From: an uncultured Eubacteriales bacterium
Lineage (GTDB): Bacteria; Bacillota_A; Clostridia; Christensenellales; Aristaeellaceae
Direction: 5' to 3'
Length of the DNA stretch: 6,211 nt
Assembly (NCBI GenBank): GCA_902803675.1
Contig: CADCQZ010000357.1
Span: forward strand, 1 to 6,211
Shown here: positions 3,935 to 6,211 of the stretch, piece after piece
How the letters are laid out: every line of letters begins with the position of its first letter
Position numbering within the stretch: position 1 is the first letter of the stretch
Notes under the pieces: model-generated
The model's input: the letters and a program-made list of their open reading frames with translations, nothing else
What the model was told of the DNA's origin: nothing
Database searches by the model: none
Program-made: the position numbers and the translations under genes

Positions 3935-6162
3935 TCGGCCTTCGAGACGAGCGTGTCCTCCAGGCGCTTTTTCTCCCCGTACCAGGTGACTTCCATGGGT
4001 TCTCCGCTCACAAGGGACAGGGTGAAGCCGGCATCGTCCGCGGTCAAGCGCAGCACGCGGCCCCGGCAGCGGATGGGCAGGGTGTAGCCCGGGAGCTCTT
4101 TGGGCTTGACCGGCGCCATCTCAAGGCCGCCGGCGCCCACCCGGCACCCGGCGAATCCCAGGAGCACCGTCAGGTAAGCGCCGCCCAGGCTGGCGGTGTG
4201 CAGGCCGTCCTTCGTGTTGCGGTGGCTGTCCCGCGTGTCGGTGTACACCGCGTCGATGAAGGCCTCCATGGCCGCTTCCCCGTCCCCGAGACGCGCGGCC
4301 TCCATGGCGAACACCGCCTTGGACAGGGAGGAGTCATGGGTGGTGATGCGGTCGTAATAGGCCCAGCTCTTCCGGCGCACGTCCTCGCTCGCCAGCTCCG
4401 GGAACAGCAGATGGGCCAGCACCGTGTCCGCCTGCTTGCACACCCGGTGCCGGTACAGGTACAGGGGATGGAAGTGCAGAAGCAGCGGGAACATGTCCCG
4501 GGGCAGGGACTTGAAGTCCATCTCCTTCTTGTTCATGAAGCTGTCGTCCTGGGGGGTGACGCCGTCCACGGGCGCGGGGTAGTACATCCTCTCCCCCGCC
4601 TCCCGGAAGGCCGCGATCTCCCCGGAAGTGACGCCCGTCTCTTTGATCACCGCGTCCATGAGGCCCGCCGCCTCAAGGCGTTCCAGCAGGAGGGCCGTGT
4701 TCTTCAGGTGGTAGGCCGCCACGGCATTGGTGTAGAAATTGTTGTTGACGATACAGGTGTACTCATCCGGGCCGGTGACGCTGTCGATGCGGAAGCCGTC
4801 CTTTTCCATATGGCCCAGATCCAGCCAGGCCCGGGCCGTCTCCGTAAGGACCGCGGCTCCCTTTTCCGCCATGAATCTCAGGTCGTCCGTGGCGAACCAG
4901 TACTGCAGGAAGGCGTAGGCGATGTCCCCGTTGATGTGGTACTGGGCGCTGCCGGCGGGGAAGAAGCCGGAGCACTCCGTGCCGGAGATGGTGCGCCAGG
5001 GGAACAGGGCGCCCTTTTGGAGCCCCAGGATCCGCGCGTTCTCCCGCGCGGCGTCCAATAGGCCGCAGCGGAACTCCAGCATGCCCCGGGCCCGCTCCGG
5101 CGCCGTCCACAGGGCGAAGGGAAACACGTACATCTCCGCGTCCCAGAAGGCGTGGCCCTCATAGCCCTCGCCGGAGAGCCCCTTGGCCGCCACGGAGAAG
5201 ATGCCGTCGGTGCCGATGGACTCGGTGAGCGCCCACTGGTCCATCAGGAAGGCTTCCCGCATGGGGGCGTCCCCTTCCACGGAGGCGTACGCGTCCGCGC
5301 TCAGGGCGGTGAACGCCGCGCGCTGCTTTGCCGCCAGCTGTTCAAAGCCTGCGGCCGCAGCGGTCTTCAAAAGCGCCTTCGCCGCCTCCCCGGGATCCGC
5401 GTGCCGCCGGGAATCGCAGTAGACCGCGAATTTCTCAAGGCTCATCTCTTCCCCGGGCGTGAGGCTCCGGCGGAAAAGCTGCTCCGCGCTTTTGTCCGTC
5501 AGGCGCCAGCTCTCCGCGCCCTCCGCTTTATGGGCGGCGCGGCAGCACACGGTGATCTTCGAGCGCAGAGTCCTGACCGTAAGGGCCGCGTCGTCCCCGT
5601 CGCCGCAGCAGGAGAGCACTTCCAGGCAGCGGAGCGGTTCCGCCGCCACCCGGGGGTCCCCCTCCGCGGCGGCGTTGGTCACGTCCCCGTTGATGCTCGA
5701 GGCGAGGGCCACGTCCCCGGTGAAGCTCTCCGACCGGACGGTCACCTTCATGGCCATCAGCCCGCTCATCTCAAGGGGCACCACCCGGCGCACGGTGATC
5801 CATACATCGCCCGCGGGCGTCTCGGCCCGGCAGGTCTTGACAGTGACACCGTCCTCCCAGGCGATATCCCGATCCGTGACCGCGTCATCGAACTGGGAAA
5901 AGGCCTGAGCGTTCAGACAGATCCTGACGGTCTGCGCGTCCGGCAGGCAGCACAGTGTCTGCTTCACGTCCGGAAAGCCGTAGAGCTTCTCCCCGTAAAG
6001 GATGTCCGTATCCTCATAGACACCGCTCAAATATGTGCCCCGCACCCCGCCTTTGGGCTCGCCCTCCTCGGGCGAATTGCGCACGCCCAGAACGCCGTTG
6101 GCGGTGTGGAACAGGGTCTCGATCAGCGAAAAACATTTACGGTCCCAGGTCATGTTCAACAT
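3931..6162 (-). CDS. GH65 family glycoside phosphorylase (alpha-glucoside phosphorylase)
   Basis: Enzymes of this family cleave an alpha-linked glucosyl disaccharide with inorganic phosphate, releasing beta-glucose 1-phosphate by inversion. The 743-residue product is close to the usual GH65 length and appears complete. The N-terminal beta-sandwich domain fills roughly the first 270 residues. The (alpha/alpha)6 barrel carries GEGYEGHAFWDAE (331-343), FPWRTISGTECSGFFPAGSA (387-406) followed by QYHINGDIAYA, GPDEY with E467 as the likely catalytic acid (by analogy to the Glu in maltose phosphorylase), KQAD (576-579), THDSSLS (608-614) and GLHTASLGG (653-661). The last two motifs match the phosphate-binding region. 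The PAGSAQYHIN-type loop is unlike that of classical maltose phosphorylases and fits trehalose-, nigerose- or kojibiose-type members better, from memory; the substrate cannot be fixed. No secretion signal is seen, so it should be cytoplasmic. The expected partner, beta-phosphoglucomutase, is not in the window. The start is set by GGAGG seven bases upstream. Confidence 0.93.
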   Translation of the reverse strand: MLNMTWDRKCFSLIETLFHTANGVLGVRNSPEEGEPKGGVRGTYLSGVYEDTDILYGEKLYGFPDVKQTLCCLPDAQTVRICLNAQAFSQFDDAVTDRDIAWEDGVTVKTCRAETPAGDVWITVRRVVPLEMSGLMAMKVTVRSESFTGDVALASSINGDVTNAAAEGDPRVAAEPLRCLEVLSCCGDGDDAALTVRTLRSKITVCCRAAHKAEGAESWRLTDKSAEQLFRRSLTPGEEMSLEKFAVYCDSRRHADPGEAAKALLKTAAAAGFEQLAAKQRAAFTALSADAYASVEGDAPMREAFLMDQWALTESIGTDGIFSVAAKGLSGEGYEGHAFWDAEMYVFPFALWTAPERARGMLEFRCGLLDAARENARILGLQKGALFPWRTISGTECSGFFPAGSAQYHINGDIAYAFLQYWFATDDLRFMAEKGAAVLTETARAWLDLGHMEKDGFRIDSVTGPDEYTCIVNNNFYTNAVAAYHLKNTALLLERLEAAGLMDAVIKETGVTSGEIAAFREAGERMYYPAPVDGVTPQDDSFMNKKEMDFKSLPRDMFPLLLHFHPLYLYRHRVCKQADTVLAHLLFPELASEDVRRKSWAYYDRITTHDSSLSKAVFAMEAARLGDGEAAMEAFIDAVYTDTRDSHRNTKDGLHTASLGGAYLTVLLGFAGCRVGAGGLEMAPVKPKELPGYTLPIRCRGRVLRLTADDAGFTLSLVSGEPMEVTWYGEKKRLEDTLVSKAE

Positions 6163-6169
6163 ATGGACA

Positions 6170-6174
6170 CCTCC
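6170..6174 (-). promoter_or_regulatory. Ribosome binding site of the GH65 gene
   Basis: GGAGG on the minus strand is seven bases from the ATG at 6160-6162. That is ideal spacing, and it favours this start over the second in-frame ATG three codons later (6151-6153). Confidence 0.85.
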
Positions 6175-6199
6175 GCAGTTTCTTTAAGGATAAGATACA

Positions 6200-6209
6200 C
6201 CGGATCCGG
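6200..6209. repeat. 10-bp palindrome upstream of the GH65 gene
   Basis: CCGGATCCGG is a perfect palindrome about 40 bases ahead of the GH65 start. The -35 region falls beyond or at the window edge, so I cannot place a promoter. This could be an operator half or chance. Confidence 0.3.
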
Positions 6210-6211
6210 GA

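Noticed and set aside
3455..4087. Plus-strand frame of 210 codons crossing the ATPase/GH65 junction
   Set aside because: It is antisense to two recognisable proteins and shows no domain or ribosome binding site.
4198..5061. Plus-strand frame of 287 codons inside GH65
   Set aside because: It is a His/Val/Gly/Arg-rich shadow of a GC-rich gene, and the GH65 motifs on the other strand are unambiguous.

Overview
The window looks like chromosomal DNA from a GC-rich member of the Bacillota, most likely a gut-type Clostridia. The evidence is strong GGAGG Shine-Dalgarno sites, sigma-A-type promoters, and a gene mix of a Na/Pi cotransporter with a PhoU-like tail, miaA, a GH65 disaccharide phosphorylase and a DUF4143-type ATPase. 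The lineage is an inference from gene content; no rRNA or other marker is present.

Layout. Bases 1-1279 (minus) hold the N-terminal 426 residues of a Na+/phosphate cotransporter that runs off the left edge, with a good promoter at 1326-1355. Bases 1390-1760 hold no convincing gene. They carry a cluster of hairpins and two diverged copies of a roughly 80-bp repeat about 207 bp apart. A TTGACG / extended -10 promoter at 1761-1789 then drives miaA (1820-2713, plus), which encodes the tRNA A37 dimethylallyltransferase. On the minus strand, 3931-6162 is a complete GH65 glycoside phosphorylase with an ideal ribosome binding site. Directly downstream of it is an AAA+ ATPase/DUF4143 reading frame (2693-3934), whose 3' end overlaps the end of miaA tail to tail by 21 bp.

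The most notable point is the ATPase. Its frame is intact and family-like from the first codons after the GH65 stop, through Walker A, Walker B and the DUF4143 region, to its own stop. However, no ATG, GTG or TTG lies in frame upstream of Walker A. The only codon where a start would be expected is ATA, which overlaps the GH65 TAG stop as ATAG. The first in-frame ATG (3682) would remove the P-loop. The gene is also much lower in GC than its neighbours. I read it as a horizontally acquired ATPase joined to the end of the GH65 gene, and either a start-less pseudogene or a gene using an exceptional start. A perfect 16-bp palindrome lies at this junction.

The genes do not form one pathway. Phosphate import and phosphorolysis of an alpha-glucoside both use inorganic phosphate, but nothing in the sequence links their regulation. 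miaA is housekeeping, and the ATPase is accessory.
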